Part shown: positions 45,601-57,800 of the stretch, piece after piece
Layout of the letters: each line of letters begins with the position of its first letter
Numbering within the stretch: position 1 is the stretch's first letter
Assembly: GCF_016808335.1 (NCBI RefSeq)
Contig: NC_053150.1
Span: 24,386,538 to 24,450,537, forward strand
Direction of reading: 5' to 3'
Origin: Panicum virgatum
Taxonomy: Eukaryota > Streptophyta > Magnoliopsida > Poales > Poaceae
Length of the DNA stretch: 64,000 bases
The notes under the pieces: model-generated
Database searches by the model: none
What the model was told of the DNA's origin: nothing
The model's input: only the letters and a program-made list of their open reading frames with translations
Made by a program: the position numbers and the translations under genes

Positions 45601-46866
45601 TGCAATATAAGGGTTACGGGCGGGGTTGTGGTACTCCGTCTATTTAGTGAAAATGGATAAGGTCGCGGTGTGTGGTAGTGGTGGTTAAGCGTTTGAACGT
45701 ACTAACCACATGCCGAGAAATATGGTAATCGGTAAGCTTAAGTATTGGATTGAACCGAGGCCGGAACATACTCCCCACTGTCTTGAATTTGTTCTCATCT
45801 AGCTAATGACAAGTGCCGGGCCAGACGTGAGCCTTGTACTTGAGGGCAGTGGGTCTGTTTCGTGAAGCGGGAATTGAAGGGAAAAGTTGCGTGGGTGACT
45901 CGATTCCCATGCCTGTGTTTAGGTCTGCCTTGCAAGGTTAATAAATTCGATTCGAATCGTCCGCTTCTCACGGTTTGGGACTACTTAACCCTTTTGCCAC
46001 ATAGAGTAATAAGTGGAAGATATGATGATGAATCTTGTTGGATGATAAAAGATAATTGTTTTCTACCATGTATGCTATTGGATAGATGCTAATGTAGAAT
46101 GGTTAGTTGAACTAGAACTTGCAAGCTAAAAATCTGAAATTAAGGACTAACTTTTTAATGCTTTTCGGCAAAAATAAACCTCTCAAGCCAAAAGCCTTGT
46201 ATGTCTAGTTAGAAGACTAAGTATATCCTAGTCAGGTAAGCCTTGCTGAGTATTAGTATACTCAGCCTTGTTTGTGGCTCAATTTATTTTAGGTGATGCA
46301 TTTGAAGAAATGGTTGCTAGCTTAACATGGCCATGTACTCTGCCTCCTGGTTGGTCGATTGAGTGGGATACGACACCGGCCAATGATGGTAATAACGAGT
46401 GATGTCATGTACGGGCTTTATCATGATGTCTATATCAACGTTTAGAACTATCATTTATTTTCTGCTGTAAATCTGAACTCTAAAGGACTTTATGTTTAAA
46501 TTTCAAAGTACTTTGCTGTATCTCTAATGTGATTTGTATTATTTTGTTTACGTTTGTCTTCCGCTGCAAAACCAAACTCTGTTGTACTTGCTGATTTTCA
46601 GAACACTTTATGCACTTTAAACTTGGTCTGTAATATTTCAGTCTAAGACTCTATTATGTAAGAATTGGTGCAATGTTGTAATCTCTGGTCCCGCCTTCGT
46701 GTGGGCTATATTTTGTTTTGCTGATCCTGGAAGCTAAGTGGTTTTTATCGGGATTTTACCCGAGGGACTGCCGATATGAGCCGTCTGAGGTGCGAGTTAA
46801 ACCCCATTTGTCTTTGCGATGATGGTTAATGCACTTAAGCCGGTTTTGTCGGGCGGTTCTGCCACA
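42630..46866 (+). mobile_element. 5' LTR of the long-LTR gypsy element
   Basis: Most of it is AT-rich, but 43110-43990 is a GC-rich island containing CCGCCGCCGCCGCCGCC(ATTG) repeats at 43481-43532 and opposing ORFs without domains. A hairpin CTGAGTATTAGTATACTCAG lies at about 46247-46266. Confidence 0.8.
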
Positions 46867-47155
46867 ACTGGCATCAGAGCAACAAAGCATACCAGAGAAT
46901 AAAAATTTGACTGAAACCCCCGTTTTCCTAAAACTTGACCACAAGAATTGTTTTGCAAAATGTGTTGGTTCGTTAAGGATTGTGCATAGTTCGTAAAGCC
47001 CTTGGGAAATTTATGGGGTATTATTAGGTGGCTATCTAATTTATGGTTTATTTATAACTGACTTCCAGCACTTTACATTTTTGTCAAACCTTACTCACAA
47101 TCAACCTTTAAATTCTGTAACGACGCACCTACGCTAAGGTAAGAAGGTAAGGATC

Positions 47156-47411
47156 CTCAGTCAGCTGAAGGAGTCTGACCTTCCCGTCAGTGATGCGAGC
47201 CAAACGCTGCACTCAGGCAGTGGCCTACCTGAGCTGTTGCCAATATACCAACTATCGGTTGACTATATTGGGAGTAAAGTATACTCAGTCAGCTGAGGGA
47301 GTCTGACCTTCCCGTTGGTGATGCGAACCGAACGCTGCGCTCAAGCAGTGGCCTACTTGAGCTGCTGCCAATATACCGACCATCGGTCGATTATATTGGG
47401 AGTAAAGGAAC
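47156..47411 (+). repeat. 128-bp direct repeat in the gypsy leader
   Basis: CTCAGTCAGCTGA-GGAGTCT and GACCTTCCCGT open copies at 47156 and 47284. Both end in ATATTGGGAGTAAAG. Within each copy CCAATATACC-AC-ATCGGT and ATATTGG form inverted arms. The repeat lies between the primer binding site and gag. Confidence 0.93.
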
Positions 47412-48662
47412 CAGGTGAATACGCTATCTCAGTGGCGTATGTTAGCGTTGGCCATACGTTGGGATTTGTATGACTATCGTTCCTATAGTGAGCGGTAATG
47501 TATGGAAACGCTTTCATGAGTGCTAGTATGAAAGGTTCAATGAATATATATATGTTGTCAATTTTCTGCAGGTACACTAACCACGATTGCGTAAATTAAA
47601 AACGAATATCATTCGACTAGTTATATATATTGGGAGAGACGTAAATTGTGCCATGCCACCGGCACTAACCCCATAAGTCCAAAGCTATTTAGCAATTGTT
47701 TGGGTTGTGAGGGCGAATAGGTAATGTATGCATCATGTCACTGAAATCGAATAAATCTCTTATGGTTGGGTTGGGAACGATAGGTTCATTTTGAGTATGG
47801 TTATCGATCACTTAAGGTGTTTCTAGAAATCTGTCACTTCCTGCTATACCTTGAGAAATGGAATTATTGAACCTATAAAATGACCTTGTCTGTAGTTTTT
47901 CCTGTGGAGGATTTTGTTCCAAATCTTGTTTTCTAGCTGCTGTTCAAATTTGAGAATTTTTGGACTAGTATACAGTGGGTTACACTAGAAACCTTGACAC
48001 CCCTATTTTCTGTCAGTTTTGAGCACTTCTGTTGCACGAATTTTTAGGCCATCCTAGAGAAGTTTTATGCAGATGTGTTCAAGACAAAACTTGTGCCAAA
48101 TTTACTCACCGATCTGCTGTTAAAATTTGGTAATTTTAGGCTTAGCAGTTTGTCCTCAGTGCTCATTTTACTAGCCCTCTGTCCGCTGAAAATTCTGGGT
48201 GAACAGTCACTAAAAAACCTAAGGATATGACCGTCTTAGAAACTGTTCTAGCCAAAGTGTTGACTAGAAAAGTTGTGTTGATCTTCATGATCTAGATGCT
48301 CACAAAATTTCAGCACCATTGGACTTTTGTACCAACAGTTATGGCCCAAACATTGTGACTCAGCCTTCTGGAAAACAGACAGTACAGAGAGACCGGAACT
48401 GAATTTTTCGACCCGCTTATCCATGCAATTAGCCTCAGAGTTGAATACCAATGTTGTAGATCAATAAGTTATCTTTCTGTTGTCAAAAGTTTAGAGGATT
48501 TGGATGAACATAATGCGAGTTATGAATTTCCCTGTAACGAACAACGTTTCTATCCATGTTATTATTATGCTCATTCAAGCTGTATTTTTTTTTTGCAATT
48601 ACTCTTTTGCACCTTGGGGCAATATATTCCATACATCTAATGGAATGAATTGCACGTTTCAG

Positions 48663-50338
48663 ATGGTGGGAGTGACTCGTGGCAACCCAGATGGTTTCGG
48701 GAATGCAAGCGGTAGCGGATCACAGCAGCCACCACCCCCGCCACCTGGCTTCGCAGAGGTGTTGATAGCCCAAACCGAGTTGCTCAGCCAACTTGTCCAA
48801 GGGCAGCAGCTGCACCAGCAGCGAGGTGGGCACAATGGCCACCAACCTCAGGCTGCTAGTTACTTGGATTTCTTGGAAACACAGCCATCTTTGTTCCACC
48901 AAATGGAGGAGCCCTTGGATGCGGACGCTTGGATTTGCACAATTGAGTCCAAGTTTTTACTACTTCAGGTGCCACGTTCTAATGAAAACAAGGCTCGCTT
49001 TGCCGCACAACAGATTCACGGCACCGCACGTCTATGGTGGGATCATTACAATGATATGCTTCCGGGGAATCACATTGTCACCTGGGATGAATTTAAGAGG
49101 GCATTCAGAGCCCATCATAATCCGGAAGGGCTTATGGAAAGAAAATTGAATGAGTTTCTTGGCCTTACTCAAGGGACTAGCACTGTTCTCCAGTATGCCC
49201 AGGCATTCAATAACCTCTTTCATTACGCGGGTTATCATGCTAATACTAATGCTAAGAAGCGTGATCACTTCCGAAGAGGCCTGAATACTAAGCTCAAAGA
49301 TCATCTGAACCCCATCAAGGTAAACACTTATAATGAGCTGGTTAACTTGGCTATTACTCAGGAAGATTGTATCATAGCTCATCGTGCTGAGAAGAAAAGG
49401 AAAACACCAACTGGACCCTCTAGTGCTTCGCCACTGAGGTATCGCTTAGTGCAAACTACTACACCTCAAGCCCCTCAGCAAGGGCGATGGGTTTTTAGAC
49501 CTCCGCAGCAGCAGGAAATCTCAAATAGCCTTGTTCCTCAGCAAACAGGACGAAGGCCAATTGCTCTACCACCAACTCATCCAAGCGATGCAAATTGTTG
49601 CTTCAATTGTGGGAGTTCCACTCACTTTGCTCGCCAATGTCCCCAGGCTAGACAGCCAAATCAGGACCAAGGCTCTAACCTGAATAGCAAGAACAAGGGC
49701 AAAATGCAAACGATTCAAGTGAGGCAAGGAAGGGTTAATTTTACTACACTTGTCGATCTTCCTAAGGGTGCACCAGTTATGACCGGCACATTCTCTATCC
49801 ACCACAAACCTGCGGTTATACTATTTGATTCTGGTGCATCACACAGTTTCATTGGTGCAAAGTTTGGTGCAAAACTGGGATTGGATTGTAGTCACACCAA
49901 AGGGTCATACATGATATCAACACCAGGTGGTAAAATTGCTTCCAACCAGGTCATACGGCTTGTACCAGTCAAGTTGGGTAGCCTGATCATCAAAACGGAC
50001 CTTATTCTTTTACCACTTGAAGGCATGGATATTATTTTGGGGATGGATTGGATGACTCAACATAAGGTCATACTAGATTTTCCCTCAAGAGCCGTTGAAA
50101 TAAATTTGCCAAAATATGGAACTGCTACTCTCTACTTTCCATTTCAAGACTGCATAAATTCTTGTGCATTCGCCATGATTGAATCCAAGATGGAGGAAAT
50201 TCCCGTGGTATGCGAGTATGCCGATGTATTTCCGGATGACTTGCATGGAATGCCACCGGATAGGGAGATTGAATTTGTCATTGAATTGCAGCCAGACACT
50301 GCACCTATTTCCAAGAGGCCCTTTAGAATGCCACCCAA
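48663..50338 (+). CDS. Gag-protease of the long-LTR gypsy element, cut in the RT linker
   Basis: The frame is open from 48504. I prefer ATG 48663 (MVGVTRGN) because the 53 upstream codons lack gag character, and TTTCAG just before it could also be a splice acceptor. There is a Pro-rich N-terminus, then the retrotransposon gag domain (LDADAWICTIESKF ... ARLWWDHYND). The zinc knuckle CFNCGSSTHFARQC is at 49599-49640. The aspartic protease has FDSGASHSFI (49824-49853) and DIILGMDWM. It reaches the start of RT (PISKRPFRMPP) and stops because CACTA DNA begins at 50339. No internal stop is present, so this copy was young when interrupted. Confidence 0.93.
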
Positions 50339-50727
50339 CACTACTAGATTTGGCCCCTAATACAACACACGAAATGTGTTGCAATATGTCATATTTGGTT
50401 GCAATAGCCGCAATTGCAACCAATTTGTTTCGTAAAAAAATGCAGCTATTTGTCTCGCTACATTATAGCCTGTAGCGACGCATGTCTTTTTTTTGTTGCA
50501 TTAGTTTTTCTATTACAACACAATGAGGCGTTGCAACTAGCATCTACGGGCTCGTTTGTGTTGGTTGCAAATTATCATATTGCGATGCATCTGCTGTTGC
50601 GAGAGGTGCAATTGCATCGTACCCAACGCGTTGCAATTCCTAAAATGTTGCGTTGCAAAGTATTGTATTGCTTCACTCTAGTTGTGGTTGCTATAGGGGA
50701 AGCACCTCTATTGCCATGACAGTGTAT

Positions 50728-50940
50728 TGGGTGCTATATGTGGTTCCCTCTATTACCACAAAGTTGATTTCGGTGCTATAGGTGGTGTTCTCAATTGCCA
50801 CGAAAGTTGTTTGGGTGCTATATATGGTTCCCTCTATTACCACAAAGTTGATTACTGTGCTATAGGTGGTGTCCTCTATTGCCACACAGCAGGGATGGTT
50901 GTTATCGGTGGAACATTCTATTACCACCAAAATATATAGG
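50728..50940. repeat. CACTA subterminal repeat array, about 44/88-bp periodicity
   Basis: GGTGCTATA-GTGGT and CTCTATT(AC)CCAC repeat about every 44 bp, with a stronger 88-bp period (TTCCCTCTATTACCACAAAG at 50743 and 50831). Both strands stay open across it. TTGCAA-containing repeats fill 50370-50700. Confidence 0.85.
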
Positions 50941-51111
50941 TTGGAGTCAATAGATGGACCACGCTAATGCCACCTAGTTTGATTGGTTGTAAGATGTTTC
51001 ATCCATTTTTGCTTCGAAAATATTTTGGTTGCCAAAAGTTCATCTCTCTATTACCACCATAATACAGGGTTGCTACAAGTGGAACTTACTATTGCCACGA
51101 GCCTTTGTGAC

Positions 51112-52115
51112 TGTTGGCACTCCTTAGCCTAACGAATTACTCCGCGAGCGCACAGAGACCGATTGTAGCTTTCACCAGGGAGCACACCTGGGATATCGAA
51201 TCCAAGGAACGGTAAAACTTTGACCAAACCTAGAGATCATCAACCGGACACAACCAGCGAGAAGAAGATAAGGGAAGAGGGCCTAACTCCAGATAACCGA
51301 CTACTCTGACTAGTTAACGAGCTAACTACTGACTCGATCTGCTTCGGTGGCTAGAAGAGGAAGGACTTCAGAAAGTGATGAGAGGGGAGTTCAACGGCAA
51401 CCTGCACTACTGCTATGAAAACACCCGAACGTGGTGGACTACAAAGGATGGATAGGGCTGTCACCACCTACCGACTACCACAACGGTTCCGTGGGGTGGA
51501 ACACAACCTAAGGTAACTACCAAGCCTGGGCACCACGCCCACAGCTCTCGAGCTACTTGCTCCTACCGTGTACTTAGATAGAAAGCAAACCTCAAATAAG
51601 CAGAACTTGCTACTTACGCAGACTCAGGATCCCACAGATCAAAGTAAGTACTTAACAAGTAACTAAGACAGAAAGTAAAGCTAGCGAGAAACTGAAGTTG
51701 AGACAAGGCTCAGGCTCCTGTTGCACCGACATGTTGCTATCTAGGCCCACATTGCTTCACAAGTTGAATTGGGCTCTGGTTCCTCGGGTTGTCACTAGAT
51801 TTGACCTCAACTCTACTTGGTTCAAGCCTTTCGGCCTTATCTTGTGAATTTTGTCAAACCCACCTTGGTGTGACTTGATCTTGGGCTCAGGTCACTCTCC
51901 ACGAAGTCTCATGGCAAAGTGTGGCAAGGGTAGGCCGGCCTGCCTGGGAATCACCCCAATTTGGGTCAATTTTGCACATGTTGATCCTGGATTCAAATAA
52001 TCACCAAAACTTGTGGAACTTGTTAATGTTAGTAAAAATTATAGTAATATGGTTCCAAAAGCATGAAATCCGAAGGAATGTTGGCGGTAAAAATTATCGA
52101 AATCGACCGCCAACA
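51112..52115 (-). mobile_element. Athila-like 3' LTR (1004 bp)
   Basis: It matches the 5' LTR at both ends, but the middle 51531-51712 is unrelated to the corresponding 59767-60047. It lacks the TATA-like box found in the other LTR. The stem TGTTGGCGGT/ACCGCCAACA is at 52079-52088 and 52106-52115. Confidence 0.92.
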
Positions 52116-53619
52116 CACCCCCACACCTAGACTTTGCTTGTCCCGAGCAAAAGGAGTCGACAAAGGTCCTGAGGATCAAGGAAAGTCCGGGGTTCACGAA
52201 TTCAGGTATGCATAAGAATTATTTCAGAGCTTTCCTTTCATACCTCGGATTCCGGGTGTCTAACACCTTCATGTTCACCTATTGATCCCCAGAATAAATC
52301 GATGAAGATTATGACTAGCTCTTGTTTCGCAGTACTTGGAAGACTTTTGTTTTTAAATAAATCCAAGGCATACTCTTTTTGCTCAAGTCACTCATTCACT
52401 CAATTTTGTTCACACTTCACTAATCCTCCCAAAATTTGCCTTGAAAATGAGCATGTGGAGCTAGGTGAAGGATGTTGCATATCCTTAACATTTATATTGC
52501 AAGATCAAACCTAGTGTCTCTTAGCAATCTAGATGCTCATTTTATGGGTCAGGTGCAAGTGAGAAATGAGGGTATAATCCATGGTGGTTTTGTGTGTAGC
52601 ACTATACACCTCCCCCTTCTTCTTTTTTTTTTTGAGACAAGGCATGAATGTTATTCATCCTTTTCTTTCTTTTCAGGGGGGTGTAGTACTGTTTTTGCAA
52701 CCACATTTCATGGACTTGGGTTGATGGACGTGTACGTGAATGATCCCAAGAAGATGAATCAATCTAAATTCCTTTTAGAGGCACTAAACTTGAGCAAACT
52801 CACAATGCATAGGATAGCTATGTGATTGGATTTCAAAAGTATGGCTCTGGAATGGGTACTGGTAAAGTTGAGCATAAGAGTGTTGCCTGGTTTTGTATTT
52901 TCAAAATGAAAACTTCCAAGACCTTGAGTCAAGTACTAACATAACTTCATGTCATTATAAGCAATCAAGTGATCCTAAACATGAGTTCCGAAGGCATTTC
53001 GGTACTTGCATAGGAAATAAATCTTAGCATACCGTGGTTGTGAAAAAGATTTCAACTCTTCCTAATTATTTCATTCAAATACTTTATTTGATTTTAGTTG
53101 GCATGAATGAAATTGCACGAAACTAGGAAGGAATAGGGAGTAGAAGTGGCAAACCGTGAGCACGCGAAGGGGGCCAGGGAATGGCCTACAGGTGGGGCCG
53201 GCCGGCCTAGGAGAGGCCGGCCGGCCTGGGCCTGTGGCCGTCCTCGGTGGCCCTTTTGCACATGTTCAGGCTCGGTCTGTTCTGCTCCAGTGAGTGTGGT
53301 TTGGTGATTTTTCCGAAAATCTTAGGCCGGCTGGCCTAGTTTAAGCCGCCCGGCTTGCTTTTCCTCTGGAATTCGTCTGAATTTTTCTGTCATCTTGTGT
53401 TAACCTTCCTCATTTGATTTTGCTGCGCAATAGTGAAACGTGAGAGCAGGGGGTGTGGTTGGCACACACATGTGCACCAACCACATACACACTAAGAGGA
53501 AGGAACTTGAGACTTTATTTTATTCAAATGGAAATGGGGGTGCTGCTGATTACAAAATAAATAAATGAAGGAAATAAAGGAAAAAAAGCACCCAAACTGA
53601 AACTAATCTAAACCTACAC
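52116..53619 (-). other. Non-coding region between extra ORF and 3' LTR; PPT hairpin and palindrome pair
   Basis: The stem TTTGCT/AGCAAA with CCCG-rich loop (52133-52151) lies next to the polypurine tract. GGCCGGCCGGCC occurs at 53196-53207 and 53215-53226, and a degenerate pair lies near 53325-53360. No ORF is supported. Confidence 0.75.
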
Positions 53620-54480
53620 CTACTTGGGATCCGGGGATCTATAGAGATCCTCGTTCCCGGTCGCCTTCGCAAGGCGTTTGATCTTGGAACAGATCGCCTT
53701 ATGAAGGGTATCCACCCTATCCCCCAACTCCATCCTATCTATCTCTGTCTCGGCTACGCGCTCGTCCATGTTGTTGAGGCGTAGCTGGAGAGTAGCAAGC
53801 TGCTCACAGAGTGAATCGACGTCGTTGGGCTCCTCTTCCTCCTCCTCCTCGTCGTCGGAGTCAGTGTAGGCATGGACCTCGATCGGTCCATGGATCGGTG
53901 GTGGCCGGATGTGGCGACGCACCGAACTCGGCAGAAGATCCATGCCGGTACGATCCAACGGAGGTGTGAGTACTTTTCCCCTGCCGACCTTTGCCCCGAT
54001 CACGCGATGGCGTGGAGTACTAGGGCTGGCGGGAGAGTACTCTGGGGTGTACGTGGACAGGTCTTGCTGCACCATCTGTAGTGCAGCGACCTGCGTGACA
54101 CGTGCCCCTCCCGACGACATTCCCGTGCGCTTTGTCACGACCTTCTTAGGGGAAAGAACCCCTGTGGTAGGTCATGTCAGACTATGTGTGCAGGAACGCA
54201 CAAGGGCCCTCGACACCGGGCAACGGACCGAACTCTCCACCGAGCCGGGAGATAGGCGACCTCGGGGTGAGGCCAGCCGGCCCGTCATAGGCCGGCCGGC
54301 CTGGGGCTGGCACCCCTGGCCCGCCGGAGGCGATGGCGAGAAAGCGGAGATCTCCACCGGCTCCAGAATCCTGACGCTACTTGATGAAGCCCTGGTTTGG
54401 TTGGATTTGGAGGGTGCCTTGGGAGTGGGTGTGTCCATGGCTTCGGATTTGGGAGTTTTAGGAGAGGTTTGCGAGGCCAT
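53620..54480 (-). pseudogene. Extra ORF after pol in the full-length Athila-like element (one internal stop)
   Basis: It is one frame of 287 codons from ATG 54480 to the stop at 53620, broken only by TGA at 54174-54172. The N-terminus is rich in Ser, Pro and Thr (TPKAPSKSNQTRASSSS). A stretch of acidic residues (DSDDEEEEEEEPND) is followed by a heptad helix (LCEQLATLQLRLNNMDERVA) and the ending KIKRLAKATGNEDLYRS. The order (low-complexity, acidic, coiled coil, basic end) and the end motif match the ORF at 19111-19776. There is no transmembrane or signal segment, which argues against a true envelope protein. Function unknown. Confidence 0.8.
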
Positions 54481-54856
54481 GGTGGTGATCTCGGAGAAAG
54501 GAATGAAGTTTGGGATGAGATATGGTGAATGGCTGTGAACTGAGGAGGAGAGGGGAGCCTTTCGGTTTAAATCGTCTCATCGAGCTCCGAACACCCAGGA
54601 TCTGGAAGTTTGAACCACGGGGAACGTTGCACGAAAAGATGAGGCCGAACGGCCGCGGAGCCAGGCCGGCCGGCATAGGGTAGGCCGGCCGGCCCCACCT
54701 TGTCAGGTGTGGGCCCCAAGCTTCTGGAGGCTCCTCTTGATCCTTTCCTTTGTCGGGTATTTCGGTGGTTTGGTCCAGAAATGGAAAGAAAGAAATAGAA
54801 AGAGAAATCTAACCTAAGATAGGGCACGTTTTAGGTACAGCGACGACCGTAGATGA

Positions 54857-57800
54857 TTATTCTATCTCGTTAAGCTCGTAAACATCTACTTCTTCGAGCT
54901 CGGGAATTTCAGGCTCAAGGAATATTTTCAATCTCTGGCTATTGGCCTTGAAAACATTCCCGTCATCGTCCTGGAGGGTTATGGCGCCGTGGTCAGCGGC
55001 GTTCAAAACTAAGAAGGGGCCATCCCACTTGCTTCTGAGTTTACCATGACCAAACAGACGAACACGGGAGTTGAAAAGGAGTACCTTATCTCCTGCTTTG
55101 AACTGTTTGATCTTGATACACTTATTATGCCATCTTTTTGTTCGCTCTTTGTAGAGTTTAGAGCTGTGGTAGGCTCTCTCCTTCCATTCATCCAATTCAG
55201 CCAACTGGATTTGTCGCTTGATTCCGGCTGATTGGAGATCCATGTTCCACCTCTTAATAGCCCTATGGGACTTATACTCGAGTTCAACTGGCAAATGGCA
55301 AGTCTTGCCATAGACTAGTTGATATGGTGTCATACCAATCGGCGTTTTGTAAGACGTTCTATAAGCCCATAGTGCCTCGGGTAGTTTGCTTTTCCAGCCC
55401 TTCCCCATGGCATTGAGCGTCTTTTGCAAGATGTTCTTGATTTGCTTATTAGACGTCTCTGTCTGACCACTTGTTTGGGGATGATATGGTGTTGCAACCT
55501 GGTGGTCTACTCCAAGCTCGTTGAGGCACTTCCTAAAGGTTATGTCGATGAAGTGTGAGCCTCCATCGCTGATCACGGCTCGTGGAACTCCAAAGAGAGG
55601 AAATATGATTTCCTGGAACATTTGCTTGGAGCTCCTCGAATCGGCCGCAACACAAGGAAGTGCTTCGACCCATTTGGACATGTAGTCCACTGCCACCAAG
55701 ATGTATTCGCATTGTTCTGACATTGGGAAAGGACCCATGAAGTCAACTCCCCAAACGTTGAAGATATCCACTTGAAGATTGCTCTTCAGTGGCATTGCGT
55801 CTCGGGAATTGATATTCCCGTGTTTTTTACATCTTGGGCATCGCCGCATGAATTCTTTCGCATCTCCATACATGTTTGGCCAAAAGAATCTACTTTGCCA
55901 AACTTTTGCATGGGTTCGGAAGGCTCCATAATGTCCTCCATAGGGTGAGGAGTGACAACACTCTAAAATCTTGCGGGTCTCACATAACGGGATACAACGG
56001 CGGAGTAAACCATCAGCGCAGACTTTGAACAGATATGGGTCATCCCATAAATGGAATCTGCTGAGGTGTATCAGTTTCTTCTTGTCTTCTCCCGGAGGTA
56101 TATATCCAGTCACCATGAAATTTACTAGGTTTGCGTACCATGGACTGGATGTGGTGACCTTCAGGAGAGTGTCATCTCTCAAGTAATCATTGATCGGAAG
56201 ATCCGATCCTTGTATTTGCATCCTTGAGAGATGGTCTGCCACACAATTATCTGCTCCTTTCTTGTCTCTTATTTCTAGATCAAATTCTTGTAGGAGCAGA
56301 ATCCAACGGATAAGTCATGGCTTGGCATCCTTCTTGGTTAGAAGGTACTTTAGTGCTGCGTGGTCCGCGTACACAATCACCTTTGCACCAACCAAGTAGG
56401 ATCTGAACTTGTCCATGGCGAATACTACCGCCAGGAGTTCCTTTTCCGTTGTGGCGTAGTTGAGTTGGGGTCCGTTCAATGTCTTACTTACGAAAGATAT
56501 AGCATAATGTTGCTTATCTCTACATTGACCAAGCACTGCGCCTACGGCGTAGTCGCTTGCATCGCACATGATCTCGAAAGGAAGTTTCCAATCGGGAGGC
56601 TGAATGATGGATGCGGATACGAGTGCCTTCTTGAGGGTATAGAAGGCCACGAGACACTCCTCGTCAAAGTTGAATGGGGCATCCTTTGCTAGCAAGTTGG
56701 TCAAGGGTCTGGCTATACGGGAGAAGTTCTTAATGAATCTCCTGTAGAAACAAGCATGACCCAAGAAACTCCTGACCCCCTTGACATTAGTTGGGGGTGG
56801 CAACTGTTCGATAACATCGATTTTTTCCCGATCCACTTCTATCCCTCACTTGTACACTCTATGTTCGAGAACAATTTCCTCTCTGACCATAAAGTGACAC
56901 TTTTCCCAGTTGAGAACTAGGTGTGTCTCTTGGCACCTCTTAACAACATTTTCCAAGTTCTTAAGGCATTGAGCGAAGTCTTTGCCATAGACGGAAAAGT
57001 TGTCCATGAACACTTCCATAATGTGCTCAATTAGGTCCGAGAAAATTGCCATCATGCACCTTTGGAATGATGCTGGTGCGTTGCATAGACCGAAAGACAT
57101 TCACCGATAGGCGAATGTACCATAGGGGCAGGTGAAGGTAGTCTTGCTCTGATCATCGGGGTGGATAGGAATCTGATGATAACCAGAGTATCCGTCGAGG
57201 TAGCAAAAGTACGAGTGCTTTGCCAACTATTCAAGCATCTCGTCGATGAAGGGAAGAGGGAAGTGATCTTTCCAGGTTGCCTTGTTAAGCATCCGATAAT
57301 CGATACACATTCTCCATCCGGTCACTATCCGTTGAGGTATGAGCTCGTTCCTCTCATTACGGACTACCGTCATGCCTCCCTTCTTCGGGACCACTTGAAC
57401 TGAGTTGACCCACTCGCTGTCTTGCACGGGGTATATGATGCCCGCATGCAGCAGCTTAAGTACCTCTTTCTTGACAACCTCCCTCATCGCATCGTTAAGC
57501 CGCCATTGATGTTCTTGTGACGGCTTATGTTTCGGCTCCATTGGAATGCAATGGGTGCATAGGTTGGGGCTGATCCCCTTCAAGTCTTGGAGAGAATATC
57601 CGATGATGGACCGATACTTCTCTAAGACTGTAACGAGCCGCCGAGTTTCACTCTCTGTCAGCTTATCGCTGATGACAACTGGTTTGGCTCTGTTGTCATG
57701 GAGGAATACATACTTCAAACCAGGGGGTAGCGGCTTCAGCTCAGGTAGAGGAGGTTGCGGGATCTCCTCTCCATCGAGCTTACTTTTGCCGGCCGGATCT

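Larger units (their letters stand above)
42630..50338 (+). mobile_element. Long-LTR Ty3/gypsy element (Tekay/Del-like), interrupted in pol
   Basis: The 5' LTR is 42630-46866 (TGTGACACCC...GCCACA, 4.2 kb), the PBS-like TGGCATCAGAGC is at 46869-46880, and gag-protease is at 48663-50338. The LTR length and gag style fit the Tekay/Del chromovirus group. The rest of pol is interrupted by a CACTA element at 50339 and should continue right of the window. Confidence 0.85.

Noticed and set aside
50691..50940. Repetitive proteins predicted on both strands
   Set aside because: They are translations of the CACTA subterminal repeat; both strands being open reflects the repeat unit, not coding.
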